The notes: generated by a model not told the origin, from the letters alone. Shown: positions 7,617 to 16,438, counted from the stretch's first letter. The stretch: 64,000 bases of DNA from CAWCDJ01 sp963836015 (GCA_963836015.1 CAWIIF010000001.1:186001-250000), one strand, 5' to 3'. Program-made: numbers and translations.

Positions 7617-9244
7617 TTCCCATTCTCCTCTTCGCCGCGGCCACCCAGCCGTACGACGTGGTCATCCGCAACGGGCACGTGATCGACGGCACCGGCTCCC
7701 CCTGGTACGCCGCCGATATCGGCATCCGCGACGGGCGGATCGCGGCCATCGGGCATCTCGAAGGCGCTCCCGCGCGCCGCACCCTGGACGCCCGCGGGAT
7801 GGTGGTGGCGCCCGGATTCATCGACATGCTCGGGCAATCGGAGATGAGCATCCTGGTCGATCCGCACCTGCCCTCGAAAATCTACCAGGGGATCACGACC
7901 GAGATCACCGGCGAGGGCGGCTCGATCGCACCCCTGAACGACGCCATCATCCAATCCGACCACGTCACCTGGGAGCACTACGGCCTGCATCCCGACTGGC
8001 GCACCTTCCGTGAGTACTTCGCCCGTCTGCGCAAACAGGGGATGGGGATCAACCTGGCGAGCTACGTGGGCGCCACCGAGGTGCGCCGCATGGTGCTGGG
8101 CGACGACAACCGCGCCCCCACCGCCGCCGAGCTCGAGCGTATGAAGGCGCTGGTGCGCGCCGCCATGCAGGATGGCGCCATCGGGCTTTCCACCTCGCTG
8201 CAATACGCCCCGGCGCCCTATGCCAAGACCGAAGAGCTGATCGCGCTGGCGTCGGAAGCGGCCAGGGCCGGAGGCATTTACGCCTCGCACATCCGCGATG
8301 AAGGCGACTCGATCGATGCGGCGCTCGACGAAGCCTTCCGCATCGGCCGCGAGGCTAAAATCCCGGTCGAGATCTGGCACCTGAAAGCCGCCGGGAAGAA
8401 GAACTGGGGGCGCATGCCGGAGATCGTCGCGCGCATCGACGCCGCCCGCAAATCGGGCGTGGACGTGGCCGCCGACACGTACGCCTACACCGCCGCGTAC
8501 AACAGCTTCTCCGCGATCGTCCCGCCATGGGCGCACGACGGCGGAGACCGCAAGCTGATCGAGCGCCTCAAAGATCCCGCCCTGCGAGCGCGCATCCGCA
8601 AAGAGATGGAGACGCCCTCCGGCGACTGGAACAACGAGTGGCAGCAGGTGACCGGGCCGGAAGGCTTCATCATCGGGGCGGTGCAAAATCCCAAGCTGAT
8701 GCCGATCCAGGGCAAGACTATCGCACAGATCGCGAAGCTGTGGAACGAGGACCCGATCGACACTGTCTTCGACATCCTGATTCAGGATGAAGCTTTCACC
8801 GGCGTCGGCATGTTCGTGATGGCGGAGCCGGACGTCGCCCTGGCGCTCCAGCAGCCCTGGGTGTCGATCTGCAACGACTCGCAGGGCGCATCGCCCGAGG
8901 GCATCCTCGGCAAAGAGCATCCGCACCCGCGGGCCTACGGCACGTTCCCGCACATCCTGCGCAAGTACGTGCGGGAGGAGCACAAGCTGACGCTCGAAGA
9001 CGCCATCCGCAAGTTCAGCGGGCTGCCCGCCCAGCGGATGCGCTTCGCCGACCGCGGCGTGTTGAAGCAGGGGATGTGGGCCGACGTGGTGGTATTCGAC
9101 CCCGCTACAGTCCGCGACCTGGCGACGTTCGAGAATCCGAACCAGCTCTCCGAGGGCATGCGCTTCGTCCTGGTCAACGGCGTCCCGGTGATCGAGGAAG
9201 GCAAGATGACCGACGCGCTTCCGGGGAAAGTGCTGACGCACTAG
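7604..9244 (+). CDS. N-acyl-D-amino-acid deacylase-like amidohydrolase with altered metal site
   Basis: A 546-residue protein with a short exported N-terminus and the amidohydrolase beta-sandwich (YDVVIRNGHVIDGTGSPW). The barrel follows. ASHIRDEGDS (His229) and IWHLKAAGKKNWG (His259) match the two middle metal histidines of D-aminoacylases. The first-strand HxH pair, normally in PGFIDxHxH, is replaced here by Leu76-Gly77-Gln78. The Cys of the usual GNCG segment is replaced by TGEGGS (Glu104). The family hydrolyses N-acyl-D-amino acids; with this site the activity may differ or be lost. It overlaps the PLP lyase gene upstream. Confidence 0.8.
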   Translation: MPFLIPILLFAAATQPYDVVIRNGHVIDGTGSPWYAADIGIRDGRIAAIGHLEGAPARRTLDARGMVVAPGFIDMLGQSEMSILVDPHLPSKIYQGITTEITGEGGSIAPLNDAIIQSDHVTWEHYGLHPDWRTFREYFARLRKQGMGINLASYVGATEVRRMVLGDDNRAPTAAELERMKALVRAAMQDGAIGLSTSLQYAPAPYAKTEELIALASEAARAGGIYASHIRDEGDSIDAALDEAFRIGREAKIPVEIWHLKAAGKKNWGRMPEIVARIDAARKSGVDVAADTYAYTAAYNSFSAIVPPWAHDGGDRKLIERLKDPALRARIRKEMETPSGDWNNEWQQVTGPEGFIIGAVQNPKLMPIQGKTIAQIAKLWNEDPIDTVFDILIQDEAFTGVGMFVMAEPDVALALQQPWVSICNDSQGASPEGILGKEHPHPRAYGTFPHILRKYVREEHKLTLEDAIRKFSGLPAQRMRFADRGVLKQGMWADVVVFDPATVRDLATFENPNQLSEGMRFVLVNGVPVIEEGKMTDALPGKVLTH

Positions 9245-9274
9245 TCCGCCTTGCCGGACTATACTGTAAGCACT

Positions 9275-9640
9275 GTGTCGAGGGCGATCGCTGTCGCGTT
9301 ATTGGCGGTATTGGCGTGCGACGGTGTGTCTTTCGGCCTGTTCGCCAACGGCGCTTCGACGCTGCCCGCCTGCTGCCGGCGCGACGGGAAGCATCATTGC
9401 ATGATGCGGATCGCCGATCCGGACTCGGGCACCGCGTGGACCTCCACCCAGCGCCCTTGCTCTCAGTTTCCCGCCGCACTCACCGCGGTACACCGCCAGG
9501 ACTGCACACCCGCACCGGCGCCGCGGCCCGCGGCCGCTTCCGTTACGATGCCCGCCGGGGTTTGCCCGGAGCCTTCCACCCACTACCTCGTCCCGCTGAC
9601 CTGCGGATGGCAGAAGCGCGGACCTCCCTCCCTGGCCTGA
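9275..9640 (+). CDS. small exported Cys/His-rich protein of unknown function
   Basis: A protein of about 121 residues from a GTG at 9275 (a TTG at 9251 is possible). A hydrophobic signal-like N-terminus is followed by the motif PACCRRDGKHHCMM and three further cysteines spread through a Pro/Ala-rich C-terminus. The clustered Cys, His and Met residues suggest metal binding, but no known domain is recognised. It ends 23 bases before the TonB receptor gene on the same strand and is probably cotranscribed with it. That fits a role in handling the same, perhaps metal, ligand (inference). Confidence 0.5.
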   Translation: MSRAIAVALLAVLACDGVSFGLFANGASTLPACCRRDGKHHCMMRIADPDSGTAWTSTQRPCSQFPAALTAVHRQDCTPAPAPRPAAASVTMPAGVCPEPSTHYLVPLTCGWQKRGPPSLA

Positions 9641-9663
9641 TCGCCATTGGGAGGGAGAAAACG

Positions 9664-11874
9664 ATGCTGAAGAATGAAAAACATCTAATTGCCATCTGTG
9701 TCTTTGCGGCGGTCCCGCTGGCGGCGACGGTTTTCGGAACCGTACGGGGAGTGGCTCATGACCCCGATCATCGTCCGGCGGCGGGCGCCAAGGTAACCTT
9801 ATCCTCCGTCTCGTCGGACTACCGGCAGACGGAGCAAACCGATTCCAACGGGGGATTCGAGTTTTCCGCTGTCCCGGTGGGCAGCTATCGCGTCTCGGTT
9901 GCGAAGGAAGGGTTCGCGCCGATGGAGGACACCATCCTCGTCACTTCCGGCAGCGCTCCGGTGCTGCACTTCCAGTTACAACTGGCCGGCGTACGGACGG
10001 CAGTAGAAGTCACGGAACGCGCTGAATCCGTCAATCCCGAGAGCTCGACGACCACCACCGTCGTAACTCGCAGCGACGTCGATCGAACCCCCGGCGCAGA
10101 CCAGAGCAACAGCCTGCGGATGATCACCAGCTTCGTGCCGGGGGCGTACATGGCTCACGACATGCTCCACGTGCGCGGCGGCCACCAGGTGTCGTGGCTC
10201 ATCGACGGTGTCCCGGTGCCGAACAGCAGCATCGGAAGCAACGTAGGGGTGCAGTTCGATCCGAAGGATATCGACTACCTCGAGGTGCAGCGCGGCGGCT
10301 ACTCGGCCGATTACGGCGACCGCACTTATGGCGTGTTCGACGTGGTGCCGCGCAGCGGCTTCGAGCGATACAACGAAGGCGAGCTTGTCGCCACTTATGG
10401 AAGCTTTCACCAGACCAACGACGAGCTGACGTTCGGAAGCCATACCGAACGCTTCGCCTATTTCGCCGGCCTGAACGGAAATCGCAGCGATTCCGGCCTG
10501 GAAACTCCGGGGCCGGAGGTGATTCATGACCGCGGAAGCGGGCTGGGCGGGTTCGCCTCGCTGATCTTTAACGCGTCGCCCAAGGACCAGCTCCGGCTGG
10601 TTACGGCCATACGGAGAGACGATTACCAGGTGCCCAACAGCCCCGACGATCAATCGGCCGGCGTTCGCGATATGGAGCAGGAGCGCGACGCGCTGACCAA
10701 CTTTTCGTGGGTGCATACGGCATCCCCGGGGGTGCTGCTGACCGTTTCGCCGTTTTACCACTTCAACCGGGCCGAGTACCTCGGAGGTCCCAACGATCCC
10801 GGGTTGAGCACGCTGGACCAGCTCGATTCGCAGTACGGGGGCGCCCAGGTCACGCTCGGCGCCGTATCCAACCGCCACAATGTGCGCGTGGGAGTTTATG
10901 GCTACGGCGAGCGCGACAGCCACCAGTTCGGCCTGACCGCCACAGACGGGAGTGGCCTGGCGTTGAACCAGCAGAACACTCCGGCCGGCGGCCTGACGGC
11001 GCTGTTCCTGGAAGATCAGTTCAAGGTCAACCAGTGGGTGACCCTCAACGGCGGCGTGCGGCTTTCCCATTTCCAGGGGACCGTGGCGGAAAACGCGGCG
11101 GACCCGCGTCTCGGTGCCGCGCTGCGCCTGCCGGTCCTGCACTGGGTCCTGCGCGGCTTCTACGGGCGCTACTACCAGGCGCCGCCGCTTTCTACAGTGT
11201 CCGGCCCGCTTCTCGATTTCGCCCTCGGCCAGGGCTTCGGCTTCACGCCGCTTCATGGCGAACGCGACGAGGAGAGCCAGGTGGGCCTCGCCATTCCCCT
11301 GCGCGGCTGGACGCTGGACGCCGATCATTTCCACACCAAGAGCCGCAACTACTTCGATCACGATGCTCTGGGAAACTCGAGCCTGTTCCTTCCTCTGACG
11401 GTCCAAGGCGCGCGCATCGACGGCTGGGAGGTGACCCTGCGCTCGCCGATGCTGCTGCGGCGCGGGCAGATGCACCTCGCCTACTCCAGCCAGCGGGCCG
11501 AAGGATGGGGCGACGTAACCGGCGGCCTCACGTCGTTCGACGGGCCCCAGGATCTGTTCCTGCTCGATCACGATCAACAGAACACCCTGAGCCTGGGTGG
11601 CAACGTGAACCTGACGCGAGGGACATGGGCGGCGGCCGATCTGTACTACGGATCGGGATTTCCCGACGACGGTGGGCCGGCGCGGCTGCCGGCTCACACG
11701 ACCGTGGATGTATCGCTGGGGAGGTCCTTCGGCGAAAGCTGGTCGTGCTCGGTTCAGGCGCTGAACGTGGCGAACCGGCGATTCCTGCTCGATAACAGCC
11801 TGACCTTCGGCGGAACGCACTACTTCGAGCCGCGCCAGGTCTACGCCGAGATCCGCTATCGCTTCCACTTTTAG
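9664..11874 (+). CDS. TonB-dependent receptor with N-terminal carboxypeptidase-regulatory domain
   Basis: A 736-residue protein from the ATG at 9664, preceded by GGGAGGGAG. The order is signal peptide, carboxypeptidase-regulatory-like domain (about 25-110), plug domain (HVRGGHQVSWLIDGVPVPN near residue 170, VQRGGYSADYGDRTYGVFDVV), then a beta-barrel ending in Phe (IRYRFHF). It is shorter than the Oar-type receptor at 57149-60367 and closer to classical TonB receptors. Ligand unknown. It follows the small Cys/His-rich protein. Confidence 0.88.
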   Translation: MLKNEKHLIAICVFAAVPLAATVFGTVRGVAHDPDHRPAAGAKVTLSSVSSDYRQTEQTDSNGGFEFSAVPVGSYRVSVAKEGFAPMEDTILVTSGSAPVLHFQLQLAGVRTAVEVTERAESVNPESSTTTTVVTRSDVDRTPGADQSNSLRMITSFVPGAYMAHDMLHVRGGHQVSWLIDGVPVPNSSIGSNVGVQFDPKDIDYLEVQRGGYSADYGDRTYGVFDVVPRSGFERYNEGELVATYGSFHQTNDELTFGSHTERFAYFAGLNGNRSDSGLETPGPEVIHDRGSGLGGFASLIFNASPKDQLRLVTAIRRDDYQVPNSPDDQSAGVRDMEQERDALTNFSWVHTASPGVLLTVSPFYHFNRAEYLGGPNDPGLSTLDQLDSQYGGAQVTLGAVSNRHNVRVGVYGYGERDSHQFGLTATDGSGLALNQQNTPAGGLTALFLEDQFKVNQWVTLNGGVRLSHFQGTVAENAADPRLGAALRLPVLHWVLRGFYGRYYQAPPLSTVSGPLLDFALGQGFGFTPLHGERDEESQVGLAIPLRGWTLDADHFHTKSRNYFDHDALGNSSLFLPLTVQGARIDGWEVTLRSPMLLRRGQMHLAYSSQRAEGWGDVTGGLTSFDGPQDLFLLDHDQQNTLSLGGNVNLTRGTWAAADLYYGSGFPDDGGPARLPAHTTVDVSLGRSFGESWSCSVQALNVANRRFLLDNSLTFGGTHYFEPRQVYAEIRYRFHF

Positions 11875-11902
11875 ATCGGGCGCGTGATACACTTGCCCCG
11901 TT

Positions 11903-12143
11903 TTGGCCAGCCCTGAACAACGGCCGGCGCTCGAACGGCCGATCCACCTGCTCCACGCAACCGCCATGGTGGTGGGGATCATCATCGGCGCGTCGATCTT
12001 CGTCCAGCCCTCGGAGGTCAACCGGTATGTCGGCCACCCAGATTACGGCCGACCCGTGGAAGGCCGGCGCCGGGCTGCTGTTCGTCGTGTTAGGATTGCC
12101 TGTCTACCGTCTCTGGATCCGGCGACGACATGCCCGTCATTGA
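11903..12143 (+). pseudogene. remnant of an APC-family amino-acid permease (ends joined, middle deleted)
   Basis: From a TTG at 11903 the frame reads LASPEQRPALERPIHLLHAT then AMVVGIIIGASIFVQPSEV, the start and first helix of APC-superfamily permeases. Near 12026 the similarity stops. In another frame 12027-12143 reads WKAGAGLLFVVLGLPVYRLW with a basic tail and a stop, like the last helix of the same kind of transporter. Some 400 codons appear to be missing between the two. The remnant overlaps the start of the next gene by 14 bases. A real internal deletion is the simplest reading; an assembly collapse is possible. Confidence 0.65.
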
Positions 12144-13125
12144 TTTCCATAATCACTTCTATCCCCCCGAATACCTGGACGCCCTGCGCTCCGGCTCGAG
12201 CGCCGTCGAAGTCACCATCGATGAGGATGGCAATCCGCGTATTTACTACCCGGGCGATTACAACATCGCGGTTCCGGGGCACCGCGACATCGATTACCGC
12301 GAGGAGGTGCTGCTGGACCACGGTGTGGATACCCAGGTGTTGACGTTGACCACCCCGGGCACGCACGTCGAAAAGCCCGCGACGGCGGTGAAGTTCGCGT
12401 CGCTGGTCAACGACGCATTCGCCCGCGTTGCGGCCAGCCGCCGGGGGCGCTTTACGGCGCTGGCCACGCTGCCGCTGAACGACCCCGCGGCCTCGGCGGC
12501 CGAGTTGCGCCGCGCCTGCCGGCAGCTCGGCTTTGCGGGCGCGATGCTCTTCAGCAACGTGAATGGCGCAGGACTCGACCAGCCGCAGTTCCTGCCCCTC
12601 TATGAAGAGGCGAACGATCTGGGCGCGGTGCTGTACATCCACCCCACGAATCCGGTGGGCGTCGAGGCGATGACGGATTTCTGGTTGATGCCGCTGGTCG
12701 GCTTCCCGATGGATACTACGCTCGCGGCGGCCAAAATCGTGTTTCGCGGCATTCCCGAGCGCTTTCCGCGGATCCGCTGGGCCCTCTGCCACCTGGGCGG
12801 CGCAATTCCTTACCTGGCGGAGCGCCTGGACCGCGGGTTCGAAGCATTCTCCGAGTGCCGGGCGAACCTGCGGGAGCGTCCCAGCCATTACCTGAAGCAG
12901 TTCTACTACGACACCGTGAATTTCAACCCGGCCGCCCTCCGGCTGGCCATCGAGTTCGCCGGGATCGACCACATACTGGCAGGCAGCGACTATCCCCACC
13001 AGATCGGCAGCATTCCCAAGATGCTCTCGACCATCGAAGGCATGCAGTTCCCGGACGCCGCGAAAAGCGCGATCGTCGGCGGAAATGCCGCCCGCCTGCT
13101 GGGACACGGAACCGCCCGATCGTAA
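12130..13125 (+). CDS. ACMSD-like amidohydrolase/decarboxylase (Amidohydro_2 family)
   Basis: A 331-residue TIM-barrel protein. The N-terminal DFHNHF motif gives metal ligands His7 and His9. YIHPTNP, CHLGGAIPYL and GSDYPH supply the remaining metal and catalytic positions of the aminocarboxymuconate-semialdehyde decarboxylase-like family. Such enzymes decarboxylate or hydrolyse aromatic-ring cleavage products and related acids without oxygen. It sits first in a short plus-strand group with a cupin and an oxidoreductase, which suggests a catabolic path. The substrate cannot be named. Confidence 0.8.
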   Translation: MPVIDFHNHFYPPEYLDALRSGSSAVEVTIDEDGNPRIYYPGDYNIAVPGHRDIDYREEVLLDHGVDTQVLTLTTPGTHVEKPATAVKFASLVNDAFARVAASRRGRFTALATLPLNDPAASAAELRRACRQLGFAGAMLFSNVNGAGLDQPQFLPLYEEANDLGAVLYIHPTNPVGVEAMTDFWLMPLVGFPMDTTLAAAKIVFRGIPERFPRIRWALCHLGGAIPYLAERLDRGFEAFSECRANLRERPSHYLKQFYYDTVNFNPAALRLAIEFAGIDHILAGSDYPHQIGSIPKMLSTIEGMQFPDAAKSAIVGGNAARLLGHGTARS

Positions 13126-13140
13126 ACAATAGAGGATGTC

Positions 13141-13587
13141 ATGACGATTGCCGATCTTTCCCGAATTGCCGGCCGTACTTATCCTGCCCGGCGGCGGACG
13201 CAAAACCTGGTCGGGGGCGCCAGCCCTATCCAGGCGTCCAATTTCTCGATGGGCCACGTGACGCTCGAGCCGCACGGCGGACAAGTCCCCTGGCATAACC
13301 AGGAACAGGAAGAGATCTACTTCATCGTGGAAGGCACGGGCGAAATGTGCCTCGGGGCGGAGCGCATCACCGTGGAGACCGGACAGGCCGTGTACATCCC
13401 GCCCACCGTATTCCACCAGTTGACCAACACGGGCGACCGGCCCATGCGGATGATCTATTGCTACGGGCCGGCCGGCGATGTCGCGCACTGGAGGCAGGAA
13501 CTCAACGGCACGCTGCCGCGCGCGGGCGTGGAAGCTCCGCCTCTTCCCGAGGGCGCGCACCCGCAGTGCACCGACAAGCCCGAATAA
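13141..13587 (+). CDS. cupin-domain protein
   Basis: A 148-residue single-domain cupin. Motif 1 is seen as PWHNQEQEEIYFIVEGTGEM (metal ligands His, Glu) and motif 2 as PPTVFHQLTNTG (His). It begins 15 bases after the amidohydrolase stop and ends just before the oxidoreductase, so it is very probably in the same operon. It could be an isomerase, a dioxygenase or a sugar-acid binding protein; the sequence does not decide. Confidence 0.8.
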   Translation: MTIADLSRIAGRTYPARRRTQNLVGGASPIQASNFSMGHVTLEPHGGQVPWHNQEQEEIYFIVEGTGEMCLGAERITVETGQAVYIPPTVFHQLTNTGDRPMRMIYCYGPAGDVAHWRQELNGTLPRAGVEAPPLPEGAHPQCTDKPE

Positions 13588-13611
13588 CCGATGCCCCGCC
13601 CGAGAGACAGC

Positions 13612-14775
13612 ATGAGCCAAAAGACCATTCATTCCGTCGGAGTCATCATGAACGGCGTCACCGGACGCATGGGGCTGAACCAGCACCTGCGCCGGTCGTT
13701 GTACGCCATTATGCAGCAGGGAGGCGTGGCGCTGAGCGACAGCGAAGCGATCGTGCCGCGGCCCCTGCTGGTGGGACGCAGCGCCTCCAAGCTCGAAGGG
13801 ATTTCGAAAGAGTGCGGCGGCCTGCCGTGGACCACGAAGCTCGGCGAGGCCCTGGCCAACCCCGATTACTCCGTTTACTTCGACGCCCAGACCACCGACC
13901 GCCGCGCCGAGGCCGTGCGGGAGGCCATCGCCGCCGGAAAGCACATCTATTGCGAAAAGCCGGTATCGGGCAGCGTCGAGACCGCGCTCGAGCTTTACAG
14001 CCTGGCGAAGCGCGCGGGCGTGAAGCACGGCGTGGTGCAGGATAAGCTCTGGCTGCCCGGGCTGCTCAAACTGCAGACGCTCCGCGACCTGGGTTTTTTC
14101 GGGCGCATCCTCTCGGTGCGCGGCGAGTTCGGCTACTGGGTCTTCGAGGGCGATACCGTTCCCGCCCAGAGACCGTCGTGGAATTATCGCAAGGAAGACG
14201 GCGGCGGCATCATCCTCGACATGCTGTGCCACTGGCGGTATGTGCTCGACAACGTTTTCGCGCCGGTGAAGGCGGTCTCGTGCCTGGGGGCTACCCACAT
14301 CCCGTCGCGCGTCGACGAGGCGGGACAGACCTACGAATGCACGGCCGACGATTCGGCTTATGCGACCTTCGAGCTGGAAGGCGGCATCGTCGCCCATTTC
14401 AACTCGTCGTGGTGCGTGCGGGTGCGGCGCGACGATCTCCTGACGCTGCAGGTGGACGGCACCAAGGGAAGCGCCGTGGCCGGCCTGAGGGATTGCTGGA
14501 TCCAGCATTACGGCGGAACCCCTCGCCCGGTCTGGAATCCGGATGTCGCGAGCCCCCTCGATTACTTCGACGGCTGGCAGAAGGTGCCGGAGCAGACCGC
14601 GTTCGATAACGCGTTCAAGAGGCAGTGGGAGCTATTCCTTCGCCACATCGTGAAGGACGAGCCGTTCCGCTGGGGCCTGCTCGAAGGCGCCAAAGGCGTC
14701 CAACTGGCTGAAAAGGGCCTGGAATCGTGGCGCGAACGCGCGTGGGTGGAGATCCCCGCTCTTACGGCCGATTGA
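13612..14775 (+). CDS. Gfo/Idh/MocA-family oxidoreductase
   Basis: A 387-residue protein counted from the ATG at 13612 (an in-frame ATG at 13591 is also possible). It has an N-terminal nucleotide-binding domain (VGVIMNGVTGRMGLNQHL in place of the usual GxGxxG) and the family's CEKPVSGS lysine motif. A C-terminal substrate domain includes GGGIILDMLCHWRYVLD, with the His of the usual D-x-x-x-H pattern. Members oxidise or epimerise sugars and sugar acids with NAD(P). It lies at the end of the amidohydrolase-cupin group and overlaps larB tail to tail by 14 bases. Confidence 0.85.
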   Translation: MSQKTIHSVGVIMNGVTGRMGLNQHLRRSLYAIMQQGGVALSDSEAIVPRPLLVGRSASKLEGISKECGGLPWTTKLGEALANPDYSVYFDAQTTDRRAEAVREAIAAGKHIYCEKPVSGSVETALELYSLAKRAGVKHGVVQDKLWLPGLLKLQTLRDLGFFGRILSVRGEFGYWVFEGDTVPAQRPSWNYRKEDGGGIILDMLCHWRYVLDNVFAPVKAVSCLGATHIPSRVDEAGQTYECTADDSAYATFELEGGIVAHFNSSWCVRVRRDDLLTLQVDGTKGSAVAGLRDCWIQHYGGTPRPVWNPDVASPLDYFDGWQKVPEQTAFDNAFKRQWELFLRHIVKDEPFRWGLLEGAKGVQLAEKGLESWRERAWVEIPALTAD

Positions 14776-15508
14776 TCAGGCTCGCGACATAGCCGGCCCC
14801 GAAGCCGTTGTCGATGTTTACAACTGTTACGTTGCTCGCACAGCTATTCAACATACCGAGTAATGCTGCGAGTCCATGGAAACTGGCGCCGTAGCCGACG
14901 CTGGTAGGCACCGCGATCACCGGGCAAAACACCAGGCCGCCAACTGCGCTGGGCAGCGCTCCTTCCATTCCGGCGCACACTATGATTACCCGCGCTTCGG
15001 TCAAACGTTCGCGATTCTGCATAAGTCGGTGTATGCCGGCGACCCCGATATCGTGGATCGTTTCCACCCGGTTACCCATAAGTTCCGCGGTAACCTGGGC
15101 CTCCTCCGCCACGGGCATGTCGCTGGTTCCCGCGCACACCACCGCGATCGTGCCGGTGCCGCGGATTGTGCGGTCGCGCCAGAAGCGGATCACGCCCGAA
15201 AGCGGCAGGTAGTCCGCGTCCGGAAGGCGCGCTGTCACCAGCGCGGCGCATTCCCGGTCGGCGCGCGTGATCAGCACGTTCTGCGCGTGTTCCAGCAGCC
15301 GTTCGGCAATCGCGACTACCTGTTCCGGCGTTTTGCCCTTGGCGAAGATCACCTCCGGGATGCCGTGCCGCAGCGCGCGGTGGTGGTCCACCTTGGCGAA
15401 CCCCAGGTCTTCGAAGGGAAGGTGCCGCAGTCGCGCCATGGCGCTGTCGATATCTACCGCGCCCAGGCTAACCTGTTCGAACAAGTGCCGGAGTTGATCC
15501 TGATCCAT
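14762..15508 (-). CDS. larB: LarB, pyridinium-3,5-biscarboxylic acid mononucleotide synthase
   Basis: A 248-residue protein. The C-terminal half is PurE-like (CAGTSDMPVAEEAQVTAEL, GVAGIHRLM, CAGMEGALPSAVGGLV, PTSVGYGASFHG), and the N-terminal half matches LarB (DLGFAKVDHHRALRHGIPEV). LarB carboxylates and hydrolyses nicotinic acid adenine dinucleotide in the first step of the nickel-pincer cofactor pathway of lactate racemase-type enzymes. No larC, larE or larA is beside it, so its partners must be elsewhere. Confidence 0.88.
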   Translation of the reverse strand: MDQDQLRHLFEQVSLGAVDIDSAMARLRHLPFEDLGFAKVDHHRALRHGIPEVIFAKGKTPEQVVAIAERLLEHAQNVLITRADRECAALVTARLPDADYLPLSGVIRFWRDRTIRGTGTIAVVCAGTSDMPVAEEAQVTAELMGNRVETIHDIGVAGIHRLMQNRERLTEARVIIVCAGMEGALPSAVGGLVFCPVIAVPTSVGYGASFHGLAALLGMLNSCASNVTVVNIDNGFGAGYVASLINRP

Positions 15509-15611
15509 GACGCCAGAATATCAAAACGCGTTGCGTAGTCCGGAAGTACGGCAAAAATCCCACTAAAGTACCAGTCTGAACTATTGCCGTTTTGGAGCTT
15601 TCGGGCTATTG

Positions 15612-15644
15612 TTGGAACACTAACATTCTCACAATATTGGAACA
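15612..15644 (+). repeat. direct repeat TTGGAACA upstream of the PilZ gene
   Basis: TTGGAACA occurs at 15612-15619 and 15637-15644, that is 25 bases apart, just before the ATG at 15647. It may be a binding site for a regulator or chance. The interval 15509-15646 otherwise holds nothing recognised. Confidence 0.25.
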
Positions 15645-15646
15645 GC

Positions 15647-16015
15647 ATGAACTTAGACATCGGAGGAGTGCGCAAGGAGTTGGTTGTTCCCGCGGAGCGC
15701 AGAGGCACGAGTAGGTTTCCGCTACGCGAAGAAGTCCGGTATCGAGTCCTTCACGCCCGAACGAACCATGTCACTGGTGTCGGCAAGACTCTCAATATCG
15801 GCAGCGGAGGAATCCTTTTCACTACGGAGGAGGATCTGCCTATCGGCCGGATGGTCGAGATCTCGGTAAACTGGCCCGCCAGGTTGGACGGAACATGCCC
15901 TTTGAAGTTCGTCGCGACGGGCCGGGTCGTGCGTTCCGCAAATCACCAGACCGCCGTCAAAATCGAGCGCTATGAATTTCGGACTCGAGGCGCGGCGATG
16001 AGCCTGGCAGGGTAA
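15647..16015 (+). CDS. PilZ-domain protein
   Basis: A 122-residue protein from the ATG at 15647 (MNLDIGGVRKELVVPAERR). Arg-rich segments RRGTSRFPLREEVRY and the later NIGSGGILFTTEE match the RxxxR and (D/N)xSxxG signatures of PilZ, the cyclic-di-GMP receptor domain. It carries no other domain. Given the large flagellar locus in this window, it could link cyclic-di-GMP to motility or surface behaviour, but it is 8 kb away and not in that operon. Confidence 0.72.
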   Translation: MNLDIGGVRKELVVPAERRGTSRFPLREEVRYRVLHARTNHVTGVGKTLNIGSGGILFTTEEDLPIGRMVEISVNWPARLDGTCPLKFVATGRVVRSANHQTAVKIERYEFRTRGAAMSLAG

Positions 16016-16022
16016 GTTTTCT

Positions 16023-16385
16023 TCAGTCGTCGCGGTGAGCCGTGTTCGGGCTGAAGGCCGGCACGCACACCGCGATATAGTCCGCCCCCTCCCCCGTCGG
16101 AGTGCTGTAGCGAACCCATTCACCCCGATGTGCCACGATGGCCTGGCCGGCCTGCACATCGATCACTCCATCGCGGTGTTCCACCCGCAGCGTGCCCCGC
16201 AGCACGATCGTGAACTCGTCGAATTCGGGAGTCTGCCCCGGCTCTTTCCAACCCCCGGGACTGTGCATTTGAGCTATGCTTAAGTTTGAATTACCCGAGT
16301 TCACTTTTCCGATAAATTCATCGATGAGCTTGGGTTTGTTTCCTAACGCCTGGACCCGCGCAGGCGCCTCGATATGTGTCGGCAA
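16023..16385 (-). CDS. cupin-domain protein
   Basis: A 120-residue small cupin with PGQTPEFDEFTIVLRGTLRVEH (motif 1) and AGQAIVAHRGEWVRYSTP (motif 2). It faces the PilZ gene tail to tail with only 7 bases between. The classic His-x-His of motif 1 is not evident, so metal binding is uncertain. No pathway is suggested by its neighbours. Confidence 0.72.
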   Translation of the reverse strand: MPTHIEAPARVQALGNKPKLIDEFIGKVNSGNSNLSIAQMHSPGGWKEPGQTPEFDEFTIVLRGTLRVEHRDGVIDVQAGQAIVAHRGEWVRYSTPTGEGADYIAVCVPAFSPNTAHRDD

Positions 16386-16438
16386 TTGCTTCCTCCCTCT
16401 CCTGTAACGACAGCTTAACAGACACGGTTAAATCGGAC

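Noticed and set aside
7028..9241. Minus-strand open frame of about 737 codons
   Set aside because: Antisense to the clearly conserved PLP lyase and amidohydrolase; no domain, no ribosome site.
9976..12021. Minus-strand open frame of about 680 codons
   Set aside because: Antisense to the TonB receptor; motif-free.
12043..14508. Long minus-strand open frame of about 820 codons
   Set aside because: It is antisense to the amidohydrolase, cupin and oxidoreductase genes, its composition is Arg/His/Gly-rich without any motif, and it is a by-product of high GC in codon third positions.
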